The notes under the pieces: generated by a model
The model's database searches: none
Told to the model about the DNA's origin: nothing
Seen by the model: the letters and a program-made list of their open reading frames with translations, nothing else
Translations under genes and position numbers: made by a program
Shown here: one piece after another, positions 35,786 through 47,052 of the stretch
Layout of the letters: every line of letters starts with the position of its first letter
How positions within the stretch are numbered: the first letter of the stretch is position 1
Assembly (NCBI GenBank): GCA_035578155.1
Contig: JAPWDM010000047.1
Coordinates: forward strand, 868,001 to 932,000
Source of the DNA: Brachynemurus nebulosus
Lineage: Eukaryota > Arthropoda > Insecta > Neuroptera > Myrmeleontidae
Direction of reading: 5' to 3'
Length of the DNA stretch: 64,000 nt

Positions 35786-36511
35786 AATTATCTCGTACTT
35801 AAATATTAGAAGTTCAAATCTGGTCCCTGTCGAAATGTGAACGATTGAATCCTGTGCGTTTCTTTAACGACTGATGGTGGTTGAATATTGCAACAACTTA
35901 GCAGACGAAAGTATTTCACTGCTATAGCATTTCCTTAAATTTAATTATTTCAGTACTAATTTACAGAAGGAAGCTTTTACCCATAGTGTAGAGCTAAATG
36001 CGTAGAATAAAATTGAATCACCTTCTTAAATCTTTGAGTAAAATGTTAGCAATCACTTTAAATAATATTCTACAATATAAGGACTTACCTTTAATATTTT
36101 GTTCATTTTATATGTCCATTTTATCTTCAAAATAGCTGAAGAAAACCTAGAAAAAAAAACAAACTGATTTAAGTTTAGTAGAAAGAACTGAACGCAGTTG
36201 AAATAAATATTTATTTAATTTCAGTTAGTAACTTATAAACATTCTCATTAAATTGGTATTTAATCGGAACATAAAATTTATTCATTAAGAAAAATATTTC
36301 ATTCACTTTCATATCCTGTTACAACAAATTCATAAAACCAACTGATTGTACGGAACACTGTTAGCGCCAGTAAAACTTGCACGTGGATGTCTTGTTTTTT
36401 TTTAATATAGCTGTCAAACATTTAATAATAATTTGAGATAATTTTTCAATTTTTAATTTTTTTTCATTTTAATTCAAAATTGCAAAAAATATTGTATACA
36501 TCACGTGCAAG
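35786..36511. other. Intergenic, no gene seen
   Basis: AT-rich sequence between the gap and the possible secreted-peptide gene. Confidence 0.5.
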
Positions 36512-36695
36512 ATGAAGATGTTCTTTTTACTCGTCGTAATTGTTCAACTCGGCAAGTCTCGTTAGGCTGTACGACTCGTGAAAAGCACCTTCATTCTGCA
36601 ACTTGCTGCATAAATATTTTAAAAAATTTTGTATTTTATTATTTTAACTCTACAAGGATACACTGTTCCAAGTTATGTAATCAAAATTGCTGATT
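36512..36695 (+). pseudogene. Possible frameshifted small cysteine-rich secreted peptide
   Basis: ATG at 36512 opens MKMFFLLVVIVQLGKSR, a convincing signal-peptide sequence, then stops at 36563-36565. In the next frame an overlapping reading frame continues to 36695 with six cysteines in about 42 residues, spaced C-x11-CC-x18-C-x3-C-x3-C, a spacing seen in many disulphide-rich secreted peptides. AATAAA follows at about 36733. A one- or two-base shift near 36555 would explain the break: a pseudogene or a sequence error. The alternative is chance. No family is assigned. Confidence 0.25.
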
Positions 36696-36739
36696 TCGTA
36701 TATTTGATTAGCATTTGTTTAATTTTGAGCTTAATAAAT

Positions 36740-37422
36740 AATTTAATTAATAATATGTATAAAATGTAATAAAATTAGTTGTCATTAAATCATTTTGTAT
36801 GTATATTCTTTAATTTTATTAATATGTACTTGTAGATATTTATGATAAAATAACTATGTATAGGTATTTTAAATTTTTTTTTATAAGTTTGCATATATCA
36901 AATTTCATATTAATGCAATAATAAATGAAAAAAAAAGTAAATGACCTAATAAAATTGCATTTTAAGAAATTTTGAAATATCATTATTTTCATTTACATAA
37001 AATTCATATAACAGTATAAGTAAACGTATATGTATGCGTACAGTAGGGGACAAATTTCGGAGTAAGGTTTTGAGTTTATAAATAAAATATGTATGTAGTT
37101 TTGTAACCAAATTCAAGTTTAAATAAAACCAATTTAATAAGAGATGGACAAACGCAGGAGATTTCTTTTTAAGTCTACATCAATCATCAAATCGCTTTTG
37201 CCCTGATAATAATTTATATAAATAAGCTGAATTTTCTAAATACTTATGTGCTGTGCGGAAGTTGGCCATAACTGTAATTACATTATTAAATTTTCTTAGT
37301 TTCACAAATATTAGGAAAAACAACATAAATATAATAAAAAAATTGCTTACTAGAATTTTTGTTGAATCGACATTTTTTTATATTTTTATTTTGTTTGGGT
37401 ACATATAGGTATATTAAACTGG
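36740..37422. other. AT-rich intergenic
   Basis: No gene seen. A lone TACAGTAGGGGACAAATTTC at 37039 looks like a solitary TA-type element terminus. Confidence 0.45.
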
Positions 37423-37588
37423 AAGAACGAAAACGCTCGTTAAGGAAAAAATCGACCACAACACGTTGTGGTCTCTGAAAATTATCCACAACGCGAAATT
37501 CGTAGTGTGGACTGTGGCACTTGTAAAAACAGCCACAACGTGTTATGACTGACTTAAAAAGACCACAACGTAAAATTCACGTCATAAC

Positions 37589-38239
37589 CAGGCTTGTCAA
37601 CTTTTCAGTTTTCGGCGACCGAACCTGAACATTTGTCGATAAATTTTCTGAGCTGACGAGCAAAAAGAAAAAAATACAAGAAACTGTTTAACTCTTTTAT
37701 TTTAACCATTAGGGAAATTTTTTTCTCAAAATGCCGGACCTTTTACTGCCAATGACAAGTATAATAGATAAGATTACAAGAAAAGAAAGAAAATCAGAGA
37801 TCATTAAAAAAGTAAACTTTAGGAATTTGTAAAATATAAATTATACTAAACTCTGTTGATAAAATTAAACATTACTTAGAATTATACCGTATTTAGAAAA
37901 ATTTACCACAGATGGCGGCACCTGTACCAGTGAATATATACATATCAAAGCATGTTAAGCCGCCATATTGCATGATGAGTTAACTCGTTTTAATCATTTA
38001 AAGAGTTAATGCACTGCCACTGTTTTTAATTGCTCATGAGTTTGAAACACTAACGTTACATTATTTCCCAAAATATACCTTTAATGAGCAAAAAAAAAAA
38101 AAAAATAAATAAACAGGAAAATTAAAACAAAAGGAAAAAATAGTTCCAAAAGCCTTTGGGCCGGACATTTGTTGTCCGTCCAGACATGAAGGACCGGATC
38201 CGGACAAATCACGTAACAACCGGATGGCTAGCAGCCCTG
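37589..38239. mobile_element. hAT-like MITE inside the foldback element
   Basis: Ends read CAGGCTTGTCAAC and (reverse complement) CAGGGCTGCTAGCC. The flanking octamers GTCATAAC and ATCGTGAC match at five of eight positions, differing by transitions only. An internal GGCCGGACATTTGTTGTCCG hairpin lies near the right end. Confidence 0.45.
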
Positions 38240-38360
38240 ATCGTGACTATTATAATATTTGACCACTACGCAACCTGATCATCAAAAAAAGCCAATTTCA
38301 CGTCGTGATGTTTTTGAGTCAGTCACAACACGTTGTGGCCACAATATGAATCACAGTGCC

Positions 38361-38693
38361 CAGGGGCAGCTTAGCCAATAGGCCAACCTAGGCCATGGCC
38401 TAGGGGCGGGAGATTTTTAGGGGCGGAAAAATTAGTAATTGACGCTTTTTTTTTTTGCTCGTCACTTATTTTTTAAAAAGTTTGAAAAAAAAGTAGGAAT
38501 AGGGGCGGGAAATTTTTAAAACAGGGCGGAAAAAATTGACGTTTTTTTTTTCTTTTTTTGCTCGTCACTTATTTTTTACGAGAAAGTTTGAAAAAAAGTA
38601 AGAAAACTTAAGATTTCCTTCTTTTCAAACAAAAGGTTGGGGCGGAATTTTTCAAGGTGCCTAGGGGCGGCACTCAGGGTTAATCCAGCCCTG
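38361..38693. mobile_element. hAT-like MITE, 333 bp, perfect 8-bp target duplication
   Basis: Terminal repeats CAGGGGCAGCTTAGCC and CAGGGCTGGATTAACC are flanked on both sides by ACAGTGCC (38353-38360 and 38694-38701). Terminal sequence and duplication length are typical of hAT. Two internal copies of TAGGGGCGGGA-type and TTTTTGCTCGTCACTTATTT segments show an internal duplication. Confidence 0.9.
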
Positions 38694-38788
38694 ACAGTGC
38701 CACAATATGAATTTTGCGGTATGGGTAATTTTAAGGGACCATAACACGCTGTGGTCAATTTTTTCGCTCAATGAGCGTTTTCATTCTT

Positions 38789-39955
38789 TGAACGTCACAA
38801 ATACACTCCTAATTCTATGTAGTCAATTTTAGTATTTTCAAAAATTAAAAAAATGGCAAAACTGGCAAACTATATTACTTACTACGCAGTTATAAATTTT
38901 CTGTTATTTTTAGCATTTTTTTAGATTCAAAAACTTTAACTAAAAGATATTGATGATACTTACACCGTAAGAAAATTTTAGTAATTTATACCCCTTTTCT
39001 CCAGAGAAGTGCCTCCAAATGTTAAGAATCTACTGAAACTAAAAAGCTTTTACATCTTCTTTTCCAACAAGAAAATAATTAAATTTCAATTACGTCGAAA
39101 TATTTTAAAAATTTTTACACGACTATACATATTTTTATTAAAAGGATGAAACCAGGCTCTACCAACTTTTTTTTTGCGTTGAACATTCACATATTCGAAT
39201 ACGCCTGTTAAACATATTTGTATAAGTAAGATTTTGTGGGACGATAAATATTTAAGATTACTTTTGTTGCAAAAGAATTCAATACGCTCCCCATGACATA
39301 TTTATGACAGATAAATTCTGTGCGAGGGTGTCTTTATTATTCTTATACTGAAGTATTATTGTCATTCAAATCCAACTATTTTACACTCGTATGAAACTGG
39401 TAAAAATATTTTTGGAGTAGTCAAAATTTAATCAATGTTTTTAATTGAAATTGAGGTTCGATTTTCCCCGACTGATTCCAAACTCATGAAAACAACATAA
39501 ATATAATCTCACACAAAAAAATATAAATTATAATTTATATAAATATAAATATAAATATAATCTCACAAATATTATCTATCTCTATAAGATCAGCTTAGTA
39601 TCTAAGACAGTATTTTAGAAATGATACTGAATCTAATAAAAAAAAAAAAAAAAAAAAAAACTAGACAGCTAGAATGTAGGTACCTACATCAAACATTCAA
39701 AAAACGAATATTATATAAAGTAGAATTTTTGACTGACAGCAACCAGTCAGCCAGAAAAAGCTATACTTTTGCGTTATATAGATACTGCTTTTGAGTCTCT
39801 ACATCGTTTTTACTCAACTGCATTCAATGCATATGTACGCATACAGTACTCCGCCACTGAACGAGATGCACTCGTAAAAATTGAATATATTATGTGGTGG
39901 TCAATTATACTCTGGTTTTCATATGCTCTTTTTCAACCAAATTGTTGTTTTAATG
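38789..39955. other. Intergenic, no gene seen
   Basis: AT-rich; a run of about 23 A at 39638-39660 and short ATAAATATAA repeats at 39525-39560 are the only structure. Confidence 0.5.
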
Positions 39956-39959
39956 TTAA

Positions 39960-40410
39960 GCGGGTTCTACACGATGCTACGAACGTTCCTTCCAACGTTC
40001 GATCGAACGTTTGAGGCAATTAAGTTCGATAGTTGGTGCGACGAATGTATCTGCTACACGATGAGTCGAATGTTTGATCCAATACGAATGATGATGTGTT
40101 GGTACTCAGTGGACGACGATGTCATCTGTCTGATGTTATCTCTAATGTTATACACTGATGTTGTCTCTCTTCACATGAACGAGTCGTGCAGCTGCTGAGT
40201 CGGACCAACCAACGCAATCAACATTGACCTTCAAACGTTCGAAACATCCCTTTGACTCGGTGCAAAAATACCGACATCGAACGGGACACGACCAAATGCG
40301 AACGTTTGACGCTCGACATTGGACACTCGTAGGTTCGAACGGCTACACGATGCTATGAACCATCCAACGTCGAATGTTGGAAGGTGTTCGTAGCATCGTG
40401 TAGCAGCGGC
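39960..40410. mobile_element. MITE with CTACACGATGCTACGAAC inverted repeats, TTAA-type
   Basis: Left end GCGGGTTCTACACGATGCTA after TTAA (39956-39959); right end, reverse-complemented, GCCGCTGCTACACGATGCTA after TAAA. TTCCAAC and ATTCGACG-type motifs extend the similarity to about 45 bp. A second subterminal ACACGATGCTATGAAC lies near 40347. Small ORFs inside are not gene-like. Confidence 0.7.
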
Positions 40411-40432
40411 TTTAGACAAATTATTAAGTTTT

Positions 40433-40556
40433 TATAAAAAAAAAACGCCGTGAGCAGCGGGGCCCCATCACGGAAGTCAAATTTTTCGTTTCATCTTCGG
40501 TATTGAATGTCTACAAGCGAAATGTAATTGAAAGTCTACAAGCGATTTGTCATTTT
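40433..40556 (+). repeat. Dispersed repeat R1, copy 2
   Basis: Matches the minus strand of 4640-4756 (GTGAGCAGCGGGGCCCCATC). It directly follows the MITE at 39960-40410. Confidence 0.8.
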
Positions 40557-41178
40557 GGTGGTTTCAAAACTGATAATGAGTGTCCGGTTAATCGGGGCTT
40601 TAAAAAAAGGATTTAAGTCTTTAAGGGCTGAATCTCAGTAAATTTCAATTTGGTGCCGATAGCAGTTAGTAGGAAAAAAGTCAACACAATTCGTGCGAGG
40701 GCATTCCTACCCATGCTTATCCGCCAATTGCCTTTGTGTTCTATTTTTAAATATTAAAAAAGGTTTGATCCAAACTAAAAGGTTTTTAGCACAGAATAAT
40801 CAGAAGCCAAGTTGCTATCTCTGCACTAGTGATACCAATGTAGACAAAAAATCCCCTCTATTTCCCACCACTATGTTGTGTAAGTACACACTGTGTGTAG
40901 TGGTGTTAGTTTGATCTTTGCAACTGTGTCAGTTGAAACACACACAATTACAAAACACGTATTGTCGGACGGAGCAAGGTGGGGTCCAAGCTAACAATGG
41001 TCCAACAATACATAATATGTAATGCGTTGTGCATTGAGTGACCGATACCGACTAACTAAATGCCTTAAGCGGTATCAAGCGCTTAGGGCTTGGTTTTTAG
41101 TTTCTTTTGTTTATAAAAAAAATTTTTAAATTTTTTCATTTTTTATTTTTATTTTTATTTTTATTGATTTTTATATTC
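40557..41178. other. Intergenic, moderate GC, unassigned
   Basis: Base composition is closer to 40% GC, suggesting element-derived DNA, but no terminal repeats were found. The ORF at 40693-40914 starts with GTG and shows no family features. Confidence 0.4.
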
Positions 41179-41226
41179 TTGTCTTGATAACGGTGTTTTG
41201 AGACACCGAAACCGGTCGACATGTTG
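41179..41226 (+). ncRNA. Degenerate hammerhead-ribozyme-like motif 2
   Basis: TTGATAA (core CUGAUGA with two changes) is followed by a hairpin GGTGT/ACACC and then GAAACCGGTC, which exactly fits the GAA core, minimal CCGG stem III and UC cleavage site. The flanking CTTGTC and GACATG can pair as stem I with one mismatch. The 3' core is intact here and the 5' core is intact in motif 1, so the two copies are complementary in what they retain. Confidence 0.35.
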
Positions 41227-41539
41227 AAGATTGGTTAAAAAATTATGTTTGGTTTTTTGCTGGTCTTAATATTGAGGTTTATCGCCAAATAAAGTTAAAT
41301 AATGAAAAAATTCCAAAATTTCTATTTTATAAATAATAAAAATTCAAAGTTCCTACCTTATAAATAAACAGTGACTTTAATAACATTTTTAAATTATTTA
41401 ATATTTGTGTATTGCATTTGTTATAAAAGGAAGTTCATTTTTTTTAAATTTTTTAAAATTACTATTCGCCTACTTGTATTTAGAATAAAAATAATGCATT
41501 TAAAACACATTTAACAATACCATTGAATTCCGATGTAAA

Positions 41540-42420
41540 AATGGGAAAAGTGGGGGAAGAGTAATGTGGAATCCCTAAAAGGCACTGACTGGATACTAAC
41601 TCAATACACATATAAAATTTCAGGCCTCCAGGTTTCCGTAGAGAGTCTCTAGACGTGTTAAAAAAAAAAAATTAAGGAAATATTGGCGTAAAAATCGTGG
41701 GGGTAAGGGTTAAAAGTTAAAACCTTCAAAAAGTAGTAGCTGGCTATTAGCTTAACCTTTACACAAAATTTCAGCCCTCTAGGTTTATTTGTGGAGATTT
41801 TGACCCGAACGAAACTGTTAAAAAACAAGAAAAATCATGTTCTTTTTGGTATAAAAATGGTGGGGTAAGGATTAAAAGCTAAGATCCCCAAAAGGCACCC
41901 CCTTGATACTAACTCAATCCGAATGCAAAATTTCAGTCCTCTAGGTTTATTTGGGTGACCTTTGCGAGTGGTACAAACTTCGAAAACGTCAAAAAAGCAT
42001 GAAATTGTTGCTTAAAAATGAGGGGGGTGGGGGTAAAATATTAAAACCTCCGAAAAGCACAACCTAGGTACGAACTTTATCAACGCACCAAATTTCAACC
42101 CTCTGCGTTAATTCTGGGGGGCTGTGGGTGTGTTAGATTCAGCCAAAATATTTTCTTCCCCCTCTACTTCCTCCAAATCATTCTAGGAAGCTGAATTTTG
42201 GATATGTTGTAGATAATTGACCGAAACATTATTTCCAACAGGTTTGGAAAAGTTTTATTGTTTTACCGCCCCCACCACCCCCTTAAAGGTTGGGTCGGAT
42301 CCAAAATTTGACTCCACTTTGATAGTATTGTTGTGCATTGGAATGAGCCTCACTTACCAAGTTTCAGCTCTTAAATTCCATAGAGGGGCTCTACACCTAT
42401 TAAAAGGTAGCGGGAACATG
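41540..42420 (+). repeat. Repeat R2 field (degenerate tandem ~170-bp units)
   Basis: Units share strings such as AAAATTTCAGCCCTCTAGGT, GGTTTATTTG and GGGGTAAGGGTTAAAAGTTA at 41,620-41,960. The segment 41972-42232 matches 31554-31766. The block ends at a (TA)n array. Confidence 0.65.

Positions 42421-42485
<65 letters not shown>
42421..42485. repeat. (TA)n microsatellite
   Basis: About 32 TA units directly left of the 42486 element. Confidence 0.97.
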
Positions 42486-42490
<5 letters not shown>

Positions 42491-43386
42491 ACTGCGGGTA
42501 ATAAGGCCTGGCTAAGGGAGATCTTAAATAAAATGAAAAATACTGCAGATAATCAACTTTTTTATTAATAAATCAACTCCAAAAGTGTTAATCAACTAAT
42601 AAAAAATTTAAATTGGGAATTAAAATGTTGGGTTAGAAAATATTTAACATTTTTGAAAACTCTGTTCTTAGGCCTTATTTTACTATGGTAGGGTATTAAG
42701 GCCTATAATAAAAAATCAACCAAAAATGTCAGCAAACAACAAAAACTAAAATTCTAAACAGTATTTGGTAAGAATCTTCATCACTGTTATCGGCATCCAA
42801 GGAACAAACCGTGCGCTAGCAACTTTTTTTAATACGCTTAATTGATATTTGAGCAGAATGAACCTTTGCTTCAGATGTTGATATAACACGGGATGAATAC
42901 GGCTTTGGTGAGTTGGCTTTTCATTCTTAATTATCAGGGATCATTTTCATTGGAACTTCAGGCAATATTGAGGGTGTAAAACAGTTTCAGGTATATTAGG
43001 AGCATTATAAGGCTTATGTGTAATTTTGATAGGCCTTATTTGCCGCCAACACCCAAGTAAATAAAAAAAAAAATTTAATTATTTTGACAGATGTAAAATT
43101 ATTTAGTGAATTGAATTAACAAAAGAAGAACTGAAGAACAAAATTAGGTGAACAGAAATATAATTAACAACATCAATATTATAATTACTTGAGATAATTT
43201 TCGTTGAAATATTATTATTCGAGCGACAAAATCCCATCTTGTAATATATGGCTCATTACTGGAGACAAGGATGGCGACAAGTGGCGCATGCCTTGCAACT
43301 TGTCGGTGTCTGAGACTTGCATTGGTACGACCGTACGACTATTGGAACGATTTATAAATTTTAGGCCTTATTACCCGCAGTTACCT
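42486..43386. mobile_element. 901-bp element with 24-bp perfect inverted repeats inside (TA)n
   Basis: AGGTAACTGCGGGTAATAAG plus GCCT occurs at 42486 and, inverted, at 43363-43386, with TA arrays on both sides. Internal partial copies (AGGCCTTATTTTACTATGG at 42671, AGGGTATTAAGGCCT at 42691, ATAGGCCTTATTTG at 43030) repeat the terminal motif. No transposase was recognised. Likely a Tc1/mariner- or pogo-type derivative. Confidence 0.85.
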
Positions 43387-43625
<239 letters not shown>

Positions 43626-43961
43626 CTGCAAAATCGTGTTCTACGGGTCCGAAAACGGATAGCGCCCCTACTCTCACCTCTCGCCGTTCTTATCGTATAG
43701 GCTGTATAAGTCTAATTTTTTCAAGGAAAAATTCGACTAAAAAGAAAATAAGACTAAAAAGTAACTTATTGTGAGATACAACATACAACGCAATGGTGGG
43801 AGTGCTAGATCGTTTTAATAGAAAATTATAGTTTTTCGTGTACGATTCAAGGGTGAAATGACATGGCCACTACAAAAAAAGTTGTTACTATGTACATTCT
43901 GAAACACATTTATCTATACCGTATGTATTATACCTATCTATAGACATTTTATATTATTATA
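43626..43961. other. Intergenic, no gene seen
   Basis: A short GC-richer segment (43635-43700) follows the palindrome; no gene recognised. Confidence 0.5.
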
Positions 43962-44546
43962 CAGTCAAACTTTGATAAGGGAGAACTGGGTAAGCGAGAA
44001 AACTCTGTAAGTGAGAGTAATTGCCAGGTCTCGTAACTATACCACTCTAAAACCTCTATGAGTGAGAAACAAAAACCTGTGTAAGTGGGAGTCGTTTTTC
44101 GCTCGTGGATCTCTATAACTGAGACTGTTAATTGCCTGTACCTCTATAAGCGACAGATAAACGTATTTAACATTTGATATTTAAGACTCATTCTTAAATT
44201 TCAAAGAACTTACACATATTTTATTAGAATGCCTGAATGTGCTTATGTTCTTGTTTTCTTATAATTCGAGGAATTCATTTTCTATTCAAATAGCCAAAAT
44301 TTTAATTTTTTGTTTTGTAAGCTTGTCTATGTCCAAATATGTAAATGTATATTATTCAAATAAGTAGTATCCATACCATACATGTATGTTTCTCAATACA
44401 TATTGGCTGTATTTTTTTTAGACCTCTATAAGTGAAATAAACTTCTCACGTACTTCTGTAAGCTAGAAGCTCGGGTTAATAAGAAACCTCTATAAGAGAC
44501 AAATAGATCACAGTGCCTTCAACTCGCACTTATCCAGGTTCGACTG
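43962..44546. mobile_element. 585-bp element with reiterated CCTCTATAAGTGAGA
   Basis: TA-flanked ends read CAGTCAAACTTTGATAAGGG and (reverse complement) CAGTCGAACCTGGATAAGTG, typical of pogo/Tigger-like termini. The interior repeats CCTCTATAAGTGAGA-like strings at least eight times, each resembling the terminal motif. No ORF. Confidence 0.75.
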
Positions 44547-44548
44547 TA

Positions 44549-45429
44549 TATGGATATTGCATATATTATGTAGTCTTCTTATAAAATATATTCTTATTCT
44601 TATTTTTCTTATACTCACAGAAAATTGTATATATTAGTCTCTTTCTTTCGTTAACGATTTTTATTTTCTTACATATTTTGTTCAAAAGTTGCTTTTGTCT
44701 GGACAATGTATGATGATTATGTAGAGTTTGGTGTATATTATGTTTTCTTTTTTTTTTTGCTGCTATGGGCTAAAGAATAAAAGAATTATATTTTTCTTTA
44801 TATAATAGGTAGATATAATTTTATAAATATTTAAGTAGATCTCTAATTGTAAATATGTGTGCATATAATTTTGTGAACATTATGTATAATACTTAATTTA
44901 TTAAAAATATTGGACCTTAGACTTAATTAAAGAACAAAAACAGAAGTTACCAGTGTTACTTACAATAAATTTCTTATTAAATTATATAAAAGCCGGCTAC
45001 GAGAGAACTCAATGGGGTCCAGTAAATACGTATACCTTTGCCTAAATATATATTTTTTTAAATGTCTTAAAACTGTATTGGAGTCAACTGAGTTCCCCTT
45101 TTGTCCATAAACCAAATAAGAAAGAGAAAAAAATTGTAAAATCAATATGGATATACAAAACAAAACACTATTTTGAAAGGATTAAAGAAAAGATCTAGTG
45201 CAAAATAAAAATATGAAATAATCGTGAATAGCATTTTTTTTTAAAAAGTTTACTGTTAAAATTTGCTAAGAATTTTAGATCTACTTTTTTATAAGTTTAT
45301 AACCGAATAATTATTTAACTACCCGCCAATATAAAAATTGTGTAAAAGCATTTACATCTTACAATTAGAAAAGACTTTAATTGAACTTCTTAAGAGGGAT
45401 GGGTCCCGAAGCTTGACCCCTGAATTGAC
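44549..45429. other. Intergenic, no gene seen
   Basis: AT-rich sequence without recognised features. Confidence 0.5.
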
Positions 45430-45600
45430 CCTGATCACTGACCTTGAGATCACGATCAAGGTCATATTTGGATGCAGAATTTTCCGCTCTTTCCATTTCC
45501 AGAGTCAAAAGTGCGAGTTGCCGTATAAAAAAACGGACTTGACTTTGATATGACCTTTGACGTCAAGGTGAAGGTCATCATCGGATGCGACGTAACAAAT
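45430..45600 (+). repeat. AGGTCA-rich direct-repeat block
   Basis: Two copies, about 110 bp apart, of AAGGTCAT followed by TCGGATGC or TTGGATGC. TGACCTTGA (45439-45447) and TCAAGGTCA (45456-45464) form an inverted pair, each a match to the FTZ-F1/ERR half-site TCAAGGTCA. Probably repeat-derived rather than a proven regulatory site. Confidence 0.4.
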
Positions 45601-45619
45601 GGTGAAACTTTTTTCCTCA

Positions 45620-46696
45620 TCGTTTATCCCAAAAATGCTTTCCCGCTGAGATTTTTCACTTTTTTATACTTTTGACTAGCCCTGTACACTAAAAATACTT
45701 AAATTTTAACTTTGCCTTCTATTTTCATTTTTTTACACGAAAACCATTAGGTATATCAAAAATTTGCATATGACATAAATTTTTAGATCATTTCATTGCA
45801 AACAAATTGTAAAAAAAATTATCACTCTACGATCAATAATAAGCAAGATATAAGCGATCTCCCGATCGGCTTTTTCTGCAACTTTCCCCCCTCCCCCCAA
45901 TTTGTCGACCACCCTAGAGGTCGACGACATCGGTCTTCATACTCACCTAAGACCCCTAACAATAATCAAAAGTCAAATTCTATATCTTTTTCTTGCATAC
46001 TCAATGTCACCTAGCACCTGAGCTATTGGTTGTTTTTTGAATTTGAATCAACTTTTGTGTGATTTTCAAAAGTCTAAGGGGGTGGGGTGGGGGTTTCTAT
46101 CGCCCCTGTAGCCTTCCCTTTTGAACCGTCCGGTTTCTTGAGCACTAGTGTTCAAAATGGTGAATTTTGACTGTGATTAATATTTTTAATCTAAAGTAGT
46201 TTAGGTCAAGAACTTCTAGTTTTTATTAAAACATTCTGTATACTTAAATGAAAATGCGGGGTCGCTGTTCACATGTCTTATTATTATAAACGTATGGACC
46301 ACCCTCGTGCGGACCTTCTTGGAAATATCCTCTCCGGGGATTACGTAAACTCCCCTTGTTTGTAACACATCCGTGCTTAAACGTATATGGAAAGGGAGAC
46401 ATTTCAAAATTATTGTACATACATTATAAAATACAGCCGACAGTTGGCTTGAAACCTTTCCTATAGACCCTATATAGTATAATAACAACTTATCTGGTTT
46501 GTATTTTTTTTTTTATTTTTTATTTTTATTTTTTTTTTTTTGACAAAAATAACAGACATAGTAAAGAGGCCAGCAATTCATTTTTAAGAAAACCTATTTT
46601 TAAAAAAAAAAACAATTCTTCAAAACATAATTTTTAAATCTAAATAAAAATTAGGTGCCTATAAAAGAAACTTTTTGGTACAAATAATAAAATTAT
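45620..46696. other. Unassigned, partly element-derived
   Basis: C- and G-runs at 45885-45900 and 46079-46092 and a T-rich tract at 46505-46541 suggest repeats. The ORF at 46216-46488 (-) was not recognised. Confidence 0.4.
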
Positions 46697-46700
46697 TTAA

Positions 46701-46855
46701 CACGTTGACGTTAAAAACCTTATAACGAAACTCCCGACTGGTGTACTATTTTGACAACTAATACACTTTATATTATTATGGAATTGTCGACGCGGTACAA
46801 AATTGTATCGCGTTGGTTCAATTAACGCCTTACGGCATTCGTGACCGCCAACGTG
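46701..46855. mobile_element. 155-bp TTAA-flanked MITE
   Basis: TTAA at 46697-46700 and 46856-46859; ends CACGTTGACG and CACGTTGGCG. A second copy starts at 51836. Confidence 0.7.
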
Positions 46856-47052
46856 TTAATATGTCTTGGCACTTCCACCACAACGCACTAACAATAAGTA
46901 ATAACTTTACAAAATATGTTTAAGCTGGAACTAGTAACGCGTGATTGTAATTTCATAATTAACCAAAGTCTGAAAATATGAAAATTATGTTTACTAAAGT
47001 TATACCTTAAAATATAAAGTGATGAATTACATATTAAAAAAATATACATATA

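Larger units (their letters stand above)
37423..38788. mobile_element. Foldback element interrupted by two nested MITEs
   Basis: The outer arms match as inverted repeats for over 100 bp: GAAAACGCTC, AAAAAATCGACCACAACACG and CACAACG-type palindromes on the left, their complements on the right. Once the insertions at 37589-38239 and 38361-38693 are removed the host is about 380 bp. Reiterated CACAACGTGTTGTGG motifs characterise the arms. Confidence 0.65.

Noticed and set aside
35238..35840. ORFs of 200 and 175 codons across the N run
   Set aside because: They consist almost entirely of unknown residues over the assembly gap.
46216..46488. 90-codon minus ORF as a gene
   Set aside because: No signal peptide, domain or codon pattern; the region looks element-derived.
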